40,668 nt of DNA from Porphyromonas sp. oral taxon 278 str. W7784 (GCF_000467855.2 NZ_KI259258.1:215584-256251), one strand, 5' to 3'. Positions 6,905 to 16,073 are shown, numbered from the stretch's first letter. Translations and numbers: made by a program. Notes: generated by a model not told the origin, from the sequence alone.

Positions 6905-9010
6905 TTACTTTGCTAGGCCACGAGAGCGGAGTAGGCTCGACATATCGGGCTCGGTGAGCCCTGTGAATTCGGTGAAGAACGTGCCGACGGGCTTCGTGTT
7001 GCCTCGTGAGATGACGAGGTCACGGAAGCGCTGACCATTCTCACGAGTCATACCGCCGTGCGCCTGGAACCAGTCGAAGATATTGTCATCGAGGACTTCG
7101 GTCCAGAGGTAGGAATAGTACCCTGAGGCGTAGCCACCACCGAAGACATGGAGGTAGTAAGCCGAGCGGTAGCGGGGAGGCACGAGGGTGAAGGGAAGAC
7201 CCGACTTCGTCAGGGCTTCACGCTCGAAGGCATCCACGTCGGTGATCTTCGTCCCTGCAGGGAGTAGTCCCCAGGCCATGTCGATGGTCACGGAGGCGAG
7301 GTTCTCACCGAGCGCATAGGACTGACCGAAGTTCGCCGAGGCCTTGAATTTGTCGATCAGTTCCTGAGGCATGGGCTCGCCCGTCTGGTAGTGGCGTGCG
7401 TAGTTGCGCAGGACGACGGAGTCGGTCATCCAATGCTCGTTGAACTGCGAAGGCATCTCGACGAAGTCTCGTGGGGTGTTAGTCCCCGAGAGGGTCTCGT
7501 ACTTCTGCGAAGCGAAGATGCCGTGGAGTGCGTGCCCGAACTCATGGAACATCGTCTCTACGTTGTCCGACGACAGGAAGGCAGGAGCTCCCTTGGCAGG
7601 GGCGGGGAAGTTGCAGACGTTGTAGATGACAGGCTTCGTACCGAAGAGGGTGCTCTGCTGGACGAAGTTGGACATCCAGGCGCCACCGGTCTTGGTGGGG
7701 CGACGGAAGTAGTCGGTGTAGAAGAGGGCCAGTGGGGTGTTGTCCTTGTCGAAGACCTCATAGACCTTCACGCCGTCTGCATAGACGGGGATGTCAGGAC
7801 GAGGCTTGAAGGTCAGACCGTAGAGGCGGTTAGCGGCGAAGAAGATACCATTCTCTAGGATGCTGTCGAGGACAAAGTAGGGCTTGAGGTCGGACTCATT
7901 GAGGTCGAACTTCTCCTTCTTCAGACGTTCGGCATAGTAGTCCCAGTCCCAAGCTTCGAGTTTGAACTCTTTACCTTCGGTCTTCTGTGCGAAGGCTTGT
8001 AGCTCGGCAGCATCTTCGGCTACCTTGGCACGGCAGGCTGGAGCGAGCTGGTCGACGAGGCGAAGGACGGCCTCGGGGCGCTGTGCCATCTGGTCACTCA
8101 GAGCCCAGGCAGAGAAGCTGGAGAAGCCGAGGAGCTTGGCCTTGGTGGCACGAAGCTCTGCGATGCGGGTGATCGTGGCGTGGGTGCCTGTGCTATCGCT
8201 TCCGGAGCAACGATTGAGCGAGGCTTCGAGCACACGACGACGCAGGTCTCGGTTGTTCAGCTCGGCGATATAGCCTGGGCGGGTGGTGTTGGCTTGCTCG
8301 AGGAGGTACTTACCTTTCTGCCCAGCCTGAGTAGCCGCTTCGGCAGCACGAGCGATGGCTTCTTCGGAGAGGCCATCGAGGTCTTCTACTCGATCCACGA
8401 GGACGGCGGCGGCCTTAGTCCCTGCATTCACCTGATTGGTGAACTTGGTCTGAAGGACGGCGATCTCGCTATTGATCTTCTTGAGCTCCTCCTTGTCTTG
8501 GGGTGAGAGGAGCGCTCCTTCATGGACGAACTGATCATAGAGGAGCTCGGTGAGGCGTAGGTCTTCGCCCTTGAGACTAGCGCGCTGGTCGTAGACGGCC
8601 TTGATACGGGCGAAGAGCTTCTCGTTCAGCAGGAGGGCATCCTGATGATCGGAGAGCATGGGGGTAGTCTCTTCGTCGATCTTCTGGAGCTCCTCCGTGC
8701 CGTCGGCACCGACGAGCCCTGAGAGGATGGCGGTAGCACGGGCAAGGAGTCGTCCGGACTTCTCATACGCTAGGACGGTATTCTCGAAGGTCGGAGCTTC
8801 GGGATTCTTGGTGATGCTGTCGATCTCGGCCAGCTGGATACGTATCCCCTCTTCGATGGCGGGGATGAAGTGCTCAGGGCGGATCTTGCTGAAGTCTGGC
8901 GCATGGTAGTCCAGAGTACTCTCGGTGAGTAGCGGGTTCTCCTTCGTAGAGGAGGAGTGACAGGCTGCGAGCATAGCTAGGAGGCTAAGGGTAGCGATGA
9001 GTCGTTTCAT
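6905..9010 (-). CDS. M3 family zinc metallopeptidase, lipoprotein (peptidyl-dipeptidase Dcp type)
   Basis: M3 peptidases cleave short peptides, and Dcp releases C-terminal dipeptides. The 701-aa product has a lipoprotein signal ending in LLAMLAAC, which would lipidate Cys17 and anchor the enzyme in an envelope membrane. Residues after about 30 form the helical M3 fold. The zinc motif is HEFGHALHG, with HEFGH at 489-493 and a downstream Glu in FVEMPSQFNEHW as the likely third ligand. The C-terminal GGGYASGYYSYLW is typical of the family. It lies 36 bases downstream of the nicotinamidase gene and may be co-transcribed; I see no TAnnTTTG box of its own. A role in feeding on peptides is inferred from the asaccharolytic habit of many Porphyromonas. 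Confidence 0.9.
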   Translation of the reverse strand: MKRLIATLSLLAMLAACHSSSTKENPLLTESTLDYHAPDFSKIRPEHFIPAIEEGIRIQLAEIDSITKNPEAPTFENTVLAYEKSGRLLARATAILSGLVGADGTEELQKIDEETTPMLSDHQDALLLNEKLFARIKAVYDQRASLKGEDLRLTELLYDQFVHEGALLSPQDKEELKKINSEIAVLQTKFTNQVNAGTKAAAVLVDRVEDLDGLSEEAIARAAEAATQAGQKGKYLLEQANTTRPGYIAELNNRDLRRRVLEASLNRCSGSDSTGTHATITRIAELRATKAKLLGFSSFSAWALSDQMAQRPEAVLRLVDQLAPACRAKVAEDAAELQAFAQKTEGKEFKLEAWDWDYYAERLKKEKFDLNESDLKPYFVLDSILENGIFFAANRLYGLTFKPRPDIPVYADGVKVYEVFDKDNTPLALFYTDYFRRPTKTGGAWMSNFVQQSTLFGTKPVIYNVCNFPAPAKGAPAFLSSDNVETMFHEFGHALHGIFASQKYETLSGTNTPRDFVEMPSQFNEHWMTDSVVLRNYARHYQTGEPMPQELIDKFKASANFGQSYALGENLASVTIDMAWGLLPAGTKITDVDAFEREALTKSGLPFTLVPPRYRSAYYLHVFGGGYASGYYSYLWTEVLDDNIFDWFQAHGGMTRENGQRFRDLVISRGNTKPVGTFFTEFTGLTEPDMSSLLRSRGLAK

Positions 9011-9046
9011 TGTCGTATGGGTTAGCTCGTATGGTTAGCGGTGGGG

Positions 9047-9562
9047 CTAGAGAAGAGGCTGGGGCTCACCGATCCAAGCGATACCCTGGTCGATGGTGCG
9101 GATCTCTGTGATGTGGAGCAGGCGACGTAGGTCTTCGATGGTGCACTTGACGCAGTAGTCACCCGCCAGACCTGCTATGTCGACACGCATGGCATTCATC
9201 AGGAGGTCGGGCACGGCATCATGGAAGGCACTGTAGGCATCCTTCTGACGGGTCATGGCCTTAGGGATGAAGAGGACGTTCATCCCCTTGCGCTTGAGGT
9301 CCATGATGACGTCTGCTAGAGGAGGGTAGAGCGCAGCCCCGACGGTGAAGCGGACGCAGTGGATGGGCCACTGTCCCCCCTGTACTTCGAAGCTACAGTG
9401 ATCAGCAGGATGCTGGTCCATGGTGATGATGATGGCATCGTACTCCGCATGGTGCTCTCGGGTCCAAGCGGTGATGTAGTCCATCGCAGCGGTTGCTCCT
9501 GGGACAGGGAGGGTACCGGTGATGAAGTCGTTCTGAGGGTCTACGATGAGTAGGACGTTCAT
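9047..9562 (-). CDS. pncA: Nicotinamidase-like cysteine hydrolase (isochorismatase fold)
   Basis: Expected to hydrolyse nicotinamide to nicotinate for NAD salvage in the cytoplasm. The 171-aa protein shows the full nicotinamidase set: Asp8 in VDPQNDF, metal ligands in MDQHPADH (Asp49, His51, His55), Lys101 after VLFIP, and the nucleophile Cys137 in GLAGDYCVKC. I start it at ATG 9562, because this gives the family N-terminus MNVLLIVDPQNDF; the 27 extra codons upstream are not conserved in character. It is shorter than E. coli PncA (about 210 aa) but not missing a motif. It lies between the carboxynorspermidine dehydrogenase and M3 peptidase genes on the same strand. Confidence 0.88.
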   Translation of the reverse strand: MNVLLIVDPQNDFITGTLPVPGATAAMDYITAWTREHHAEYDAIIITMDQHPADHCSFEVQGGQWPIHCVRFTVGAALYPPLADVIMDLKRKGMNVLFIPKAMTRQKDAYSAFHDAVPDLLMNAMRVDIAGLAGDYCVKCTIEDLRRLLHITEIRTIDQGIAWIGEPQPLL

Positions 9563-9614
9563 AATCTGTAGTTGAGCGAGGTGATGTGTGAGATGTGTGA
9601 TGTGTATGGTAAGG

Positions 9615-9674
9615 GCAGAGGCTGTACCCCGACCTTGTCCCACGAGGGGACTAAGCGAAGGATACAGCCTCTGT
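9615..9674 (-). other. Intercistronic hairpin
   Basis: GCAGAGGCTGTA at 9615-9626 pairs with 9663-9674 (one G-T pair), and a small inner stem lies in the loop. It sits just after the stop of the carboxynorspermidine dehydrogenase gene. There is no T-run on the minus strand, so it may protect a 3' end rather than terminate. Confidence 0.6.
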
Positions 9675-9699
9675 CATGTGTGCTAGGAATATGGGGGGA

Positions 9700-10893
9700 T
9701 CAGAGCTCGAGATCCAGGTCGAACTGCTCATGCCAGGGCAGACCCTGCTTCATGAGCTGCTCCATGAATGGATCGGGATCGAACTCCTCTACATTATATA
9801 CACCTGGACGGCGCCACAGGCCCTTGAAGAACATCAGGGCACCGATCGTAGCGGGTACGCCCGTCGTGTAGCTCACGCCCTGGGCACCCGTCTCCTGGTA
9901 AGCGGCCTGATGGCTGCAGTTGTTCCAGACGTAGTAGGTCTTCTCCTTGCCGTCCTTGATCCCACGGATACGACAGCCGATGGAGGTCTCGCCGGTGTAG
10001 TTCTCACCGAGCTCTCCGGGGTTGGGGAGGATCGCCTTGAGGAACTGGATAGGTACGATCTCTACGCCGTTGTAGAGGACGGGGTCGATGCGGGTGATCC
10101 CGATGTTCTGCATGACGCGTAGGTGGGTGAGGTATTCCTGCCCGAAGGTCATCCAGAAGCGTGCACGACGCAGGGTGGGGTAGTTCTTGACGAGCGACTC
10201 CAGCTCCTCGTGATAGAGGAGGTACGACTCACGGACACCGATGCCGGGATAGGTCAGTGGCTTGTGGATCTCCTGTGGCTCAGTCTCACGCCACTGTCCA
10301 TCTTCGTAGTACTTCCCCTTCTGGGTGATCTCACGGATGTTGATCTCGGGGTTAAAGTTCGTAGCGAAGGCCTTGTGGTGGTCACCCCCGTTGCAGTCTA
10401 CGATGTCGAGGTAGTGGATCTCGTCGAAGTGATGCTTGGCGGCGTAGGCGGTGAAGACGCCCGTGACACCGGGGTCGAAGCCACAGCCGAGGATAGCCGT
10501 CAGCCCTGCTTCCTCGAAGCGCTGCTTATAGGCCCACTGCCAGCTGTATTCAAACTTCGCTTCGTCCAGCGGCTCGTAGTTCGCCGTGTCGAGGTAGTTG
10601 ACACCGGCCTCCAGGCAGGCATCCATGATATGGAGATCCTGGTAGGGTAGTGCTACGTTGATGACGAGCTCGGGCTTGAAGGCCTTCATTAGGGCCACCA
10701 GCTCGGGTACATTGTCAGCATCGACGGCAGCCGTCTGGATCTTGACGTTGGTGATCTCGGAGGCGATCTTATCGCACTTACTCTTGGTGCGGCTAGCGAG
10801 CATGATCTCAGTGAATACGTCGCTATTCTGTGCCACCTTCTTGGCCACTACCGTGCCGACACCGCCGGCACCGATAATGAGGACTCTTCCCAT
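9700..10893 (-). CDS. Carboxynorspermidine/carboxyspermidine dehydrogenase (saccharopine dehydrogenase family)
   Basis: Joins aspartate semialdehyde to diaminopropane or putrescine with NADPH, giving carboxy(nor)spermidine, which a PLP decarboxylase turns into (nor)spermidine. The 397-aa protein starts with a Rossmann motif, IGAGGVGTVVAKK (7-19). It contains GCGFDPGVTGVF, and NCSHQAAYQETGAQGVSYTT near the C-terminus, both typical of this branch rather than of lysine-forming saccharopine reductase. The partner decarboxylase is not in the window. A -7 box lies at 10976-10983, divergent from dnaX. Branch assignment is from remembered motifs, so the polyamine product is not certain. Confidence 0.85.
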   Translation of the reverse strand: MGRVLIIGAGGVGTVVAKKVAQNSDVFTEIMLASRTKSKCDKIASEITNVKIQTAAVDADNVPELVALMKAFKPELVINVALPYQDLHIMDACLEAGVNYLDTANYEPLDEAKFEYSWQWAYKQRFEEAGLTAILGCGFDPGVTGVFTAYAAKHHFDEIHYLDIVDCNGGDHHKAFATNFNPEINIREITQKGKYYEDGQWRETEPQEIHKPLTYPGIGVRESYLLYHEELESLVKNYPTLRRARFWMTFGQEYLTHLRVMQNIGITRIDPVLYNGVEIVPIQFLKAILPNPGELGENYTGETSIGCRIRGIKDGKEKTYYVWNNCSHQAAYQETGAQGVSYTTGVPATIGALMFFKGLWRRPGVYNVEEFDPDPFMEQLMKQGLPWHEQFDLDLEL

Positions 10894-10975
10894 ACGCTAT
10901 TTCTGTCTTCTTTGGACTAAAGGATATTGATTGATCGAATGTGGTGTCTCACCCTCTGTAGGGTGCAGACTGCTA

Positions 10976-10983
10976 CAAAGATA
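10976..10983 (-). promoter_or_regulatory. -7 box of the carboxynorspermidine dehydrogenase gene
   Basis: On the minus strand this reads TATCTTTG, an exact TAnnTTTG match, 83 bases before the start codon. Confidence 0.75.
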
Positions 10984-11071
10984 CGAAAAGTAGAGCAAGC
11001 GACTCACTCCGATACGTTTACCTGCTTCTCTTTGGAGCCTCGGAGTGGGGGTGCTCGGGAAGGGGGAAACG

Positions 11072-11160
11072 GACCCTACGGTAGGTCGCACTTGCGACCC
11101 ACGGTAGGTCGGTGAGACGACCCACAGTAGGTTTTTTCGACGACCTACCGTAGGTTGTTT
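11072..11160. repeat. Intergenic palindromic repeat array, copy R3
   Basis: Four palindromic units lie between the divergent promoters of the carboxynorspermidine dehydrogenase gene and dnaX. Positions 11125-11153 are identical to 1-29. Being upstream of both genes, this copy cannot act as a terminator for either. Confidence 0.85.
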
Positions 11161-11175
11161 TCCGGCCCTAATACG

Positions 11176-11183
11176 TATCTTTG
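11176..11183 (+). promoter_or_regulatory. -7 box of dnaX
   Basis: TATCTTTG lies 64 bases before ATG 11248 and 16 bases after repeat array R3. It makes the upstream in-frame ATG at 11155 unlikely, since that codon would precede the transcript. Confidence 0.75.
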
Positions 11184-11247
11184 TTCCTACGCTCCGAAAT
11201 GGGTGGTTTTTACCCTAAGGACGAACCCTAGCATCGAGATCAATCTA

Positions 11248-13086
11248 ATGACAGACCACTACGTCGTCTCCGCACGCAAGTACCGCCCTGACACCTTCCA
11301 GAGTATCGTAGGTCAGGGGGCCATGGCCTCCACGCTACGTACGGCGGTCCTCTCGGGCAAGCTCTCCCACGCCTACCTCTTCTGTGGCCCTCGAGGGGTC
11401 GGGAAGACGACGGCGGCCCGTGTGCTGGCCAAGACCATCAACTGCATGAACCTCTCCCCCGAAGGTGAGGCGTGCAATGCGTGCGAGAGTTGCCGAGCCT
11501 TCAACGAGCAGCGCTCCTTCAATATCTTCGAGCTGGACGCTGCTTCGAATAACTCCGTCGAGGATATTCGCCAGCTCACCGAGCAGGTGCTCATGCCTCC
11601 CGCTCTGGGGCGCTACAAGGTCTACATCATCGACGAGGTGCACATGCTCTCCTCGGCGGCCTTCAACGCCTTCCTCAAGACGCTCGAAGAGCCCCCGTCC
11701 TATGCGATCTTCATCCTCGCCACGACGGAGAAGCACAAGATCCTGCCCACGATCCTCTCCCGCTGTCAGATCTATGACTTCAAGCGGATCACCGTCCCCG
11801 ATATCACCCAGCATCTGAAGTATGTGGCGGAGAGCGAAGGCATCGACGCCGAAGAAGCAGCTCTGGGGCTGATCGCTGAGAAGGCGGATGGCGGGATGCG
11901 AGATGCCCTGTCGATGTTTGACCGCATAGCGAGCTTCGCTGGCGGGCATATTACCTATGAGCATGCGCTTGATAGCCTGAATGTCCTTGACTACACCTAC
12001 TTCATCCGAGCCTTTGAGCTCCTACTGGCGGGGAACTATCGAGGGATACTTCTCCTGCTGGACGAACTGCTAGACAAGGGCTTCGAAGGGCAGACGATCC
12101 TCTCGGGGCTCTCGTCCTTCGTCCGTGACCTGCTGGTGGCTCAGCACCCCGAGACACTCTCCCTGCTGGAGAAGCCCACCGAAGTAGCCGCCTCCTACCA
12201 GCGTATCGCTGGGCAGTGCCCCCCGGCAAGTCTCTTCGCTGCACTCAAGACGCTTGTACAGGCCGACCAGCAGTATCGAACGGCGACGAATCGCCGTCTG
12301 CTCCTCGAGCTGAGCTTCCTGAGTCTGATCTCGCTTTTTCGCACCGGCTCTGAGCTAGCCCCAGCGCCTTCGCCTCAGAGCCCACCTCAGTCCAGCCCTT
12401 CCCCCCAGACAGCTCCTCAAGGGAATGTCTCAGCGCCAGCCCCCCGACCTGCCGTAGCTCCTGAGGCTACAGTAGCACAGCCTCCAGCCTCGCCTGTGAG
12501 GACGGAGGCTACGGCTAGTGTGCCTGCTCCCACGCCCTCCGAGCCCCAGCCTCGTCCAGCGACGGCACCTGTAGCTCCTCAGCCTGAGAGCGTCACGCCC
12601 GCCCCTTCTGCAGGGCGACCTACCCAGCGACTCTTCGGAGCACGTCGGCGGGTGGCCCCTGTAGAGACCGAAGCGACAGTTACGACCACTGAGCCCGCTC
12701 CGCCTCAGGAGGATCAACCCTTCACCGAGGAAGATCTCCAGCGGGCCTGGGTGCGCTTCGTCGAGCAGGAGCTTCGCCCCGAGCAGATCATCTGTCGCAA
12801 TATCCTCAAGGCAGAGCTCCCTACGCTCCTCGAAGGGACGACGGCAGAGGTGGCCCTACCTCCAGGGGATGCTATCCGCACGACCGTCATGGAGGTGCAC
12901 CCACAGCTAGAGGCCTTCCTCCGCACTAGCCTTCGTAATAGATCCCTTAGCCTCACACTCCGAGAGAAGAATCCCGAAGAGCAGGCGCAGGTAATACTCA
13001 CCCCCGAAGACCGACTGCGTAAGCTCGCCGAGAGCAATCCCGATGTGCTCAAGCTCAAGGAAGCCTTGCATCTGCACTTCGCTTAG
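11248..13086 (+). CDS. dnaX: DNA polymerase III subunit gamma/tau
   Basis: Clamp-loader ATPase that opens the sliding clamp and, through its C-terminus, tethers polymerase cores. The 612-aa product (from ATG 11248) has the DnaX AAA+ module: RKYRPDTF near the start, the Walker A GPRGVGKT at 47-54, a zinc site with Cys66, 76, 79 and 82, the Walker B DEVHML and the sensor SRC. Residues about 370-490 form a Pro/Ala/Gln-rich linker, followed by a C-terminal domain. The frame also runs upstream to ATG 11155, but this lies before the -7 box and overlaps repeat R3. I saw no A-rich slippery heptamer, so a separate gamma form by frameshifting is not supported here. Confidence 0.95.
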   Translation: MTDHYVVSARKYRPDTFQSIVGQGAMASTLRTAVLSGKLSHAYLFCGPRGVGKTTAARVLAKTINCMNLSPEGEACNACESCRAFNEQRSFNIFELDAASNNSVEDIRQLTEQVLMPPALGRYKVYIIDEVHMLSSAAFNAFLKTLEEPPSYAIFILATTEKHKILPTILSRCQIYDFKRITVPDITQHLKYVAESEGIDAEEAALGLIAEKADGGMRDALSMFDRIASFAGGHITYEHALDSLNVLDYTYFIRAFELLLAGNYRGILLLLDELLDKGFEGQTILSGLSSFVRDLLVAQHPETLSLLEKPTEVAASYQRIAGQCPPASLFAALKTLVQADQQYRTATNRRLLLELSFLSLISLFRTGSELAPAPSPQSPPQSSPSPQTAPQGNVSAPAPRPAVAPEATVAQPPASPVRTEATASVPAPTPSEPQPRPATAPVAPQPESVTPAPSAGRPTQRLFGARRRVAPVETEATVTTTEPAPPQEDQPFTEEDLQRAWVRFVEQELRPEQIICRNILKAELPTLLEGTTAEVALPPGDAIRTTVMEVHPQLEAFLRTSLRNRSLSLTLREKNPEEQAQVILTPEDRLRKLAESNPDVLKLKEALHLHFA

Positions 13087-13140
13087 CAGTGGCACGGCGC
13101 TCCTGCCTCCTCCGCCCTTACCTATACATATATACATCCT

Positions 13141-15192
13141 ATGAAGATCAAGAAGCAACTTACTGCGCTCATCGCTGCCTCGACGCTCGTGGGTACACTC
13201 CCCGCCTCAGCACACGAAGGACAGCACATGACCCCTGAGATGATGCTCTCGCTAGCACGTGTCGGAGCTTCGTCCCTCTCGCCCGATGGTAAGACGATCG
13301 TCTATAGCGTCGGCTTCCCCAACATCAAGGAGAATAAGATCCGCACCGAACTCTTCTCCATCGCAAGCAACGGCACGGGTCGCCGTCAGCTCACCAAGGG
13401 TATCGCCGGTCTGCACGGAGCCCGCTGGATCCAGCAGGGACGTCGTATCAGCTATATCTCTTCGGAGAGTGGCGAACCTCAGGTCTGGACGATGGCTCCC
13501 GATGGCACCGACCGCAAGCAGGTAACTCGCATCGAAGGCGGGCTCTCTGACTACCTCTTCTCGCCTGACGAGACCAAGCTGGCTTATATCAAGGAGATCA
13601 CCTTCGGCAAGAGTACGAAGGAGGTATATCCTGACCTGCCGAAGGCCACGGGTCGTATCGTCACCGACCTGATGTACAAGCATTGGGACGAATGGGTAGA
13701 GACCATCCCCCATATCTTCATCGCTTCGGTGGGGAGCGAACCGATCACTTCGGGCAAGGATATATTAGAAGGCGAACCCTATGAAGCTCCTACCAAGCCC
13801 TTCGGTGGTTCGGAGGAACTCTCCTGGAGTCCCGACGGGAAGACGCTAGCCTATTCCTCCCGCAAGAAGACGGGACTTGAGTATTCCCTCTCCACGAATA
13901 CCGACATCTACCTCTATGACCTCGCTTCGGGTGCTACCCGCAATATCACCGAGGGTAACGGAGGCTACGACACGCACCCACGCTTCTCTCCCGACGGATC
14001 GAAGATCAGCTGGATCAGCATGGAGCGTGATGGCTACGAAGCTGACCTGAAGCGCCTCTTCATCCAAGAGCTCAAGACGGGGAAGAAGACCTTCCTCACC
14101 GATGGCTTTGAATACGATGTCGACGAGACGGTCTGGTCTCCTGACAGCAAGTCTATCTTCTTCCTCGCCACGAAGCACGCCGAAGCCCAGCTCTGGGAGC
14201 TCGCACTCAAGGGCCGAAAGATCCGCCAGATCACCACGGGCATGCATGACTACACGTCCCTGGATCTTCAGGCGGGGCGCCTCCTTGCCGGTAGACAGAG
14301 CTACACCCTGCCCACCGACCTCTACCTCGTAGATCCAAAGACGGGACGTGCAGACCAACTTACCCACGAGAATAAGGAGACCCTCGACCGCCTCAGCCCG
14401 ATCTCCGTCGAGAAGCGCTGGGTCAAGACCACCGACGGTGGTAATATGCTCGTCTGGGTCATCCTCCCACCGAACTTCGACAAGACTAAGAAGTACCCCG
14501 CACTGCTCTTCTGTCAGGGTGGACCTCAGAGTGCCGTCAGCCAGTTCTTCTCTTACCGCTGGAACATGCGTCTAATGGCTGAGCAAGGCTATATCGTCAT
14601 CGCCCCGAACCGTCACGGTGTCCCCAGCTTCGGCAAGGCTTGGAATGAGCAGATCAGTGGCGACTATTCCGGGCAAAACATCCAGGACTACCTCACCGCA
14701 GTGGACGAAGTGAAGAAGGAGCCTTGGGTTGACGCCGATCGTCTTGGCTGTGTCGGCGCCAGCTACGGGGGCTATTCGGTCTTCTACCTAGCGGGTGTTC
14801 ACCAGAAGCGTTTCAAGGCCTTCATCGCCCACGCCGGTATCTTCAACCTCGAGATGCAGTACATGACGACCGAGGAAATGTGGTTCGCCAACTGGGACAT
14901 GGGCGGAGCGCCTTGGGAGAAGGACAATGCTGTCGCTCAGCGCACCTTCGCCAACTCCCCGCACAAGCTGGTGGGCAACTGGGATACACCTATTCTTGTC
15001 ATCCACGGCGAACGTGATTACCGCATCCTCGCAGGCCAAGGCATGGCGGCCTTCAATGCGGCGAAGCTCCGAGGTATCCCTGCCGAGCTGCTGATCTACC
15101 CCGATGAGAACCATTGGATCCTTCGTCCGCAGAACGCTCTTCTTTGGCAACGCACCTACTTCGATTGGCTTGACAAGTACCTGAAGAAGTAA
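13141..15192 (+). CDS. dpp5: Dipeptidyl peptidase 5-like S9 serine peptidase, exported
   Basis: P. gingivalis DPP5 removes dipeptides with hydrophobic or small residues from oligopeptides in the periplasm, supplying food to an asaccharolytic cell. This 683-aa protein matches my memory of DPP5 over its whole length, for example KHWDEWVETIPH and EMWFANWD. A signal peptide ends at about ASA-H. A beta-propeller of about 400 residues contains repeated SPDG/SPDE motifs, and an alpha/beta hydrolase domain follows. The predicted catalytic triad is Ser541 (GASYGG), Asp626 (HGERDYR) and His658 (ENHW). It begins 54 bases after dnaX with no clear promoter box, and is closed by the hairpin at 15236. Confidence 0.93.
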   Translation: MKIKKQLTALIAASTLVGTLPASAHEGQHMTPEMMLSLARVGASSLSPDGKTIVYSVGFPNIKENKIRTELFSIASNGTGRRQLTKGIAGLHGARWIQQGRRISYISSESGEPQVWTMAPDGTDRKQVTRIEGGLSDYLFSPDETKLAYIKEITFGKSTKEVYPDLPKATGRIVTDLMYKHWDEWVETIPHIFIASVGSEPITSGKDILEGEPYEAPTKPFGGSEELSWSPDGKTLAYSSRKKTGLEYSLSTNTDIYLYDLASGATRNITEGNGGYDTHPRFSPDGSKISWISMERDGYEADLKRLFIQELKTGKKTFLTDGFEYDVDETVWSPDSKSIFFLATKHAEAQLWELALKGRKIRQITTGMHDYTSLDLQAGRLLAGRQSYTLPTDLYLVDPKTGRADQLTHENKETLDRLSPISVEKRWVKTTDGGNMLVWVILPPNFDKTKKYPALLFCQGGPQSAVSQFFSYRWNMRLMAEQGYIVIAPNRHGVPSFGKAWNEQISGDYSGQNIQDYLTAVDEVKKEPWVDADRLGCVGASYGGYSVFYLAGVHQKRFKAFIAHAGIFNLEMQYMTTEEMWFANWDMGGAPWEKDNAVAQRTFANSPHKLVGNWDTPILVIHGERDYRILAGQGMAAFNAAKLRGIPAELLIYPDENHWILRPQNALLWQRTYFDWLDKYLKK

Positions 15193-15235
15193 TTCCGCCT
15201 TCCCCTACTATCGTCCGCACCCTGCGGAAATAAGT

Positions 15236-15280
15236 AGCCCCGCCCGCACTCGCCTTTGAGTGCCGGCGGGGCTTCTTCTT
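15236..15280 (+). terminator. Intrinsic terminator of dpp5
   Basis: AGCCCCGCC/GGCGGGGCT pairs outside and GCACTC/GAGTGC inside, with one internal mismatch, followed by TCTTCTTTTCC. It lies 43 bases after the dpp5 stop. Confidence 0.85.
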
Positions 15281-15330
15281 TTCCTCTCCCTCCTTCCCGA
15301 AGAAGGGGAGCAAAGTGACTGAAGAAGCGG

Positions 15331-15437
15331 GTCAAAGTAGCCGAAGCGGTAAGGCAAGGTCTCTTCTGTCGAAGGATTAAGCATTCGAAGTCGAAGGTCA
15401 AAGTAGCTGAAGTAGCAAGGCAAGGTCTCTACAGTAG
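15331..15437. repeat. Direct repeat, two copies 66 bases apart
   Basis: About 41 bases beginning GTCAAAGTAGC occur at 15331-15371 and again at 15397-15437, with only a few differences; both contain AAGGCAAGGTCTCT. Shorter related GAAG-rich fragments lie around them. Confidence 0.75.
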
Positions 15438-15474
15438 AATGTCAAAGCGCCTGAGTAAAACCCGCAAAGCATCT

Positions 15475-15736
15475 GAAGGAAAAGCTAGAAACCATTGCAC
15501 GTAAATGAAGAAATGCCTTATGAATAGTTAAATCCACGCTCGTTGATCTATGGAGCAACGAGCGTCGCTTAATAAAACCACGAGCGTAGTTTTATTAAGC
15601 GACGGACGTGGTTTTAATTTTTCATACTTCACTTTCTCACTTTTCTTCCTTCACTCTTCAGGTTTTAGTCCTTCACTTTCCAAGTTTTCTTACTGTGTTT
15701 CGCCATTTACATGCAATGGTTTCTGGCTTTTCCTTC
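15475..15736. repeat. Imperfect inverted repeat enclosing two hairpins (fold-back element)
   Basis: The left arm 15475-15507 and right arm 15704-15736 are reverse complements at 31 of 33 positions. They enclose 196 bases that are AT-rich compared with the genes around. Mirrored motifs continue outward: TCAAAGTAGCCGA at 15332-15344 is almost matched by the reverse complement of 15779-15791, and the AAAGCGCC region near 15445 by 15755-15768. No transposase or convincing frame is present. It could be a miniature element, a structured RNA or a degenerate repeat. Confidence 0.75.
15536..15603. other. Two adjacent perfect hairpins
   Basis: Stem one pairs 15536-15545 with 15556-15565 (10 bp, 10-nt loop). 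Stem two pairs 15564-15578 with 15589-15603 (15 bp, 10-nt loop). The two overlap by two bases, so they could compete. CGAGCG occurs in stem one and again in the loop of stem two. Confidence 0.8.
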
Positions 15737-16036
15737 GGTTGGTTTGGCCTCCAGCTTCGGGCGCTTTCACCTTCCCCGTCGGCTACTTTGCTTCGTTCCT
15801 TCGGTTAGTTTTCCTTTCGTTCTAAGGTGATTCGGAGCATCTTTTCAGGCACTTCGGAGGCTTTCGACAGAGGAAAGGGAAGAGGACTGCGGGAAGGCGA
15901 CAAGCGAAGAGAAGGAGACGGCAGGCGGTCCGGCAAGAAAGTCCCTTCGGAAGTGACGTCACGGGGCGAGGAAAGTGCAGGCGGATCTTGCCCCGAGAAT
16001 TATCGGTTACGGGGTGGAGTAGAGGCTATTAATTCG

Positions 16037-16044
16037 TATATTTG
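16037..16044 (+). promoter_or_regulatory. -7 box of fhs
   Basis: TATATTTG matches TAnnTTTG and lies 30 bases before the fhs start codon. In 15830-16030 I see no gene. Confidence 0.7.
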
Positions 16045-16073
16045 AGGCATCATTTACATAGAAACGCAAGGCT

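Noticed and set aside
12335-12720. Programmed frameshift in dnaX
   Set aside because: No A-rich slippery heptamer with a following stem was seen; the linker is simply Pro/Ala-rich.
15550-15825. Hydrophobic Phe/Ser-rich frame in the inverted-repeat region
   Set aside because: It derives from a pyrimidine-rich strand; no start signal, and the DNA shows mirror structure instead.
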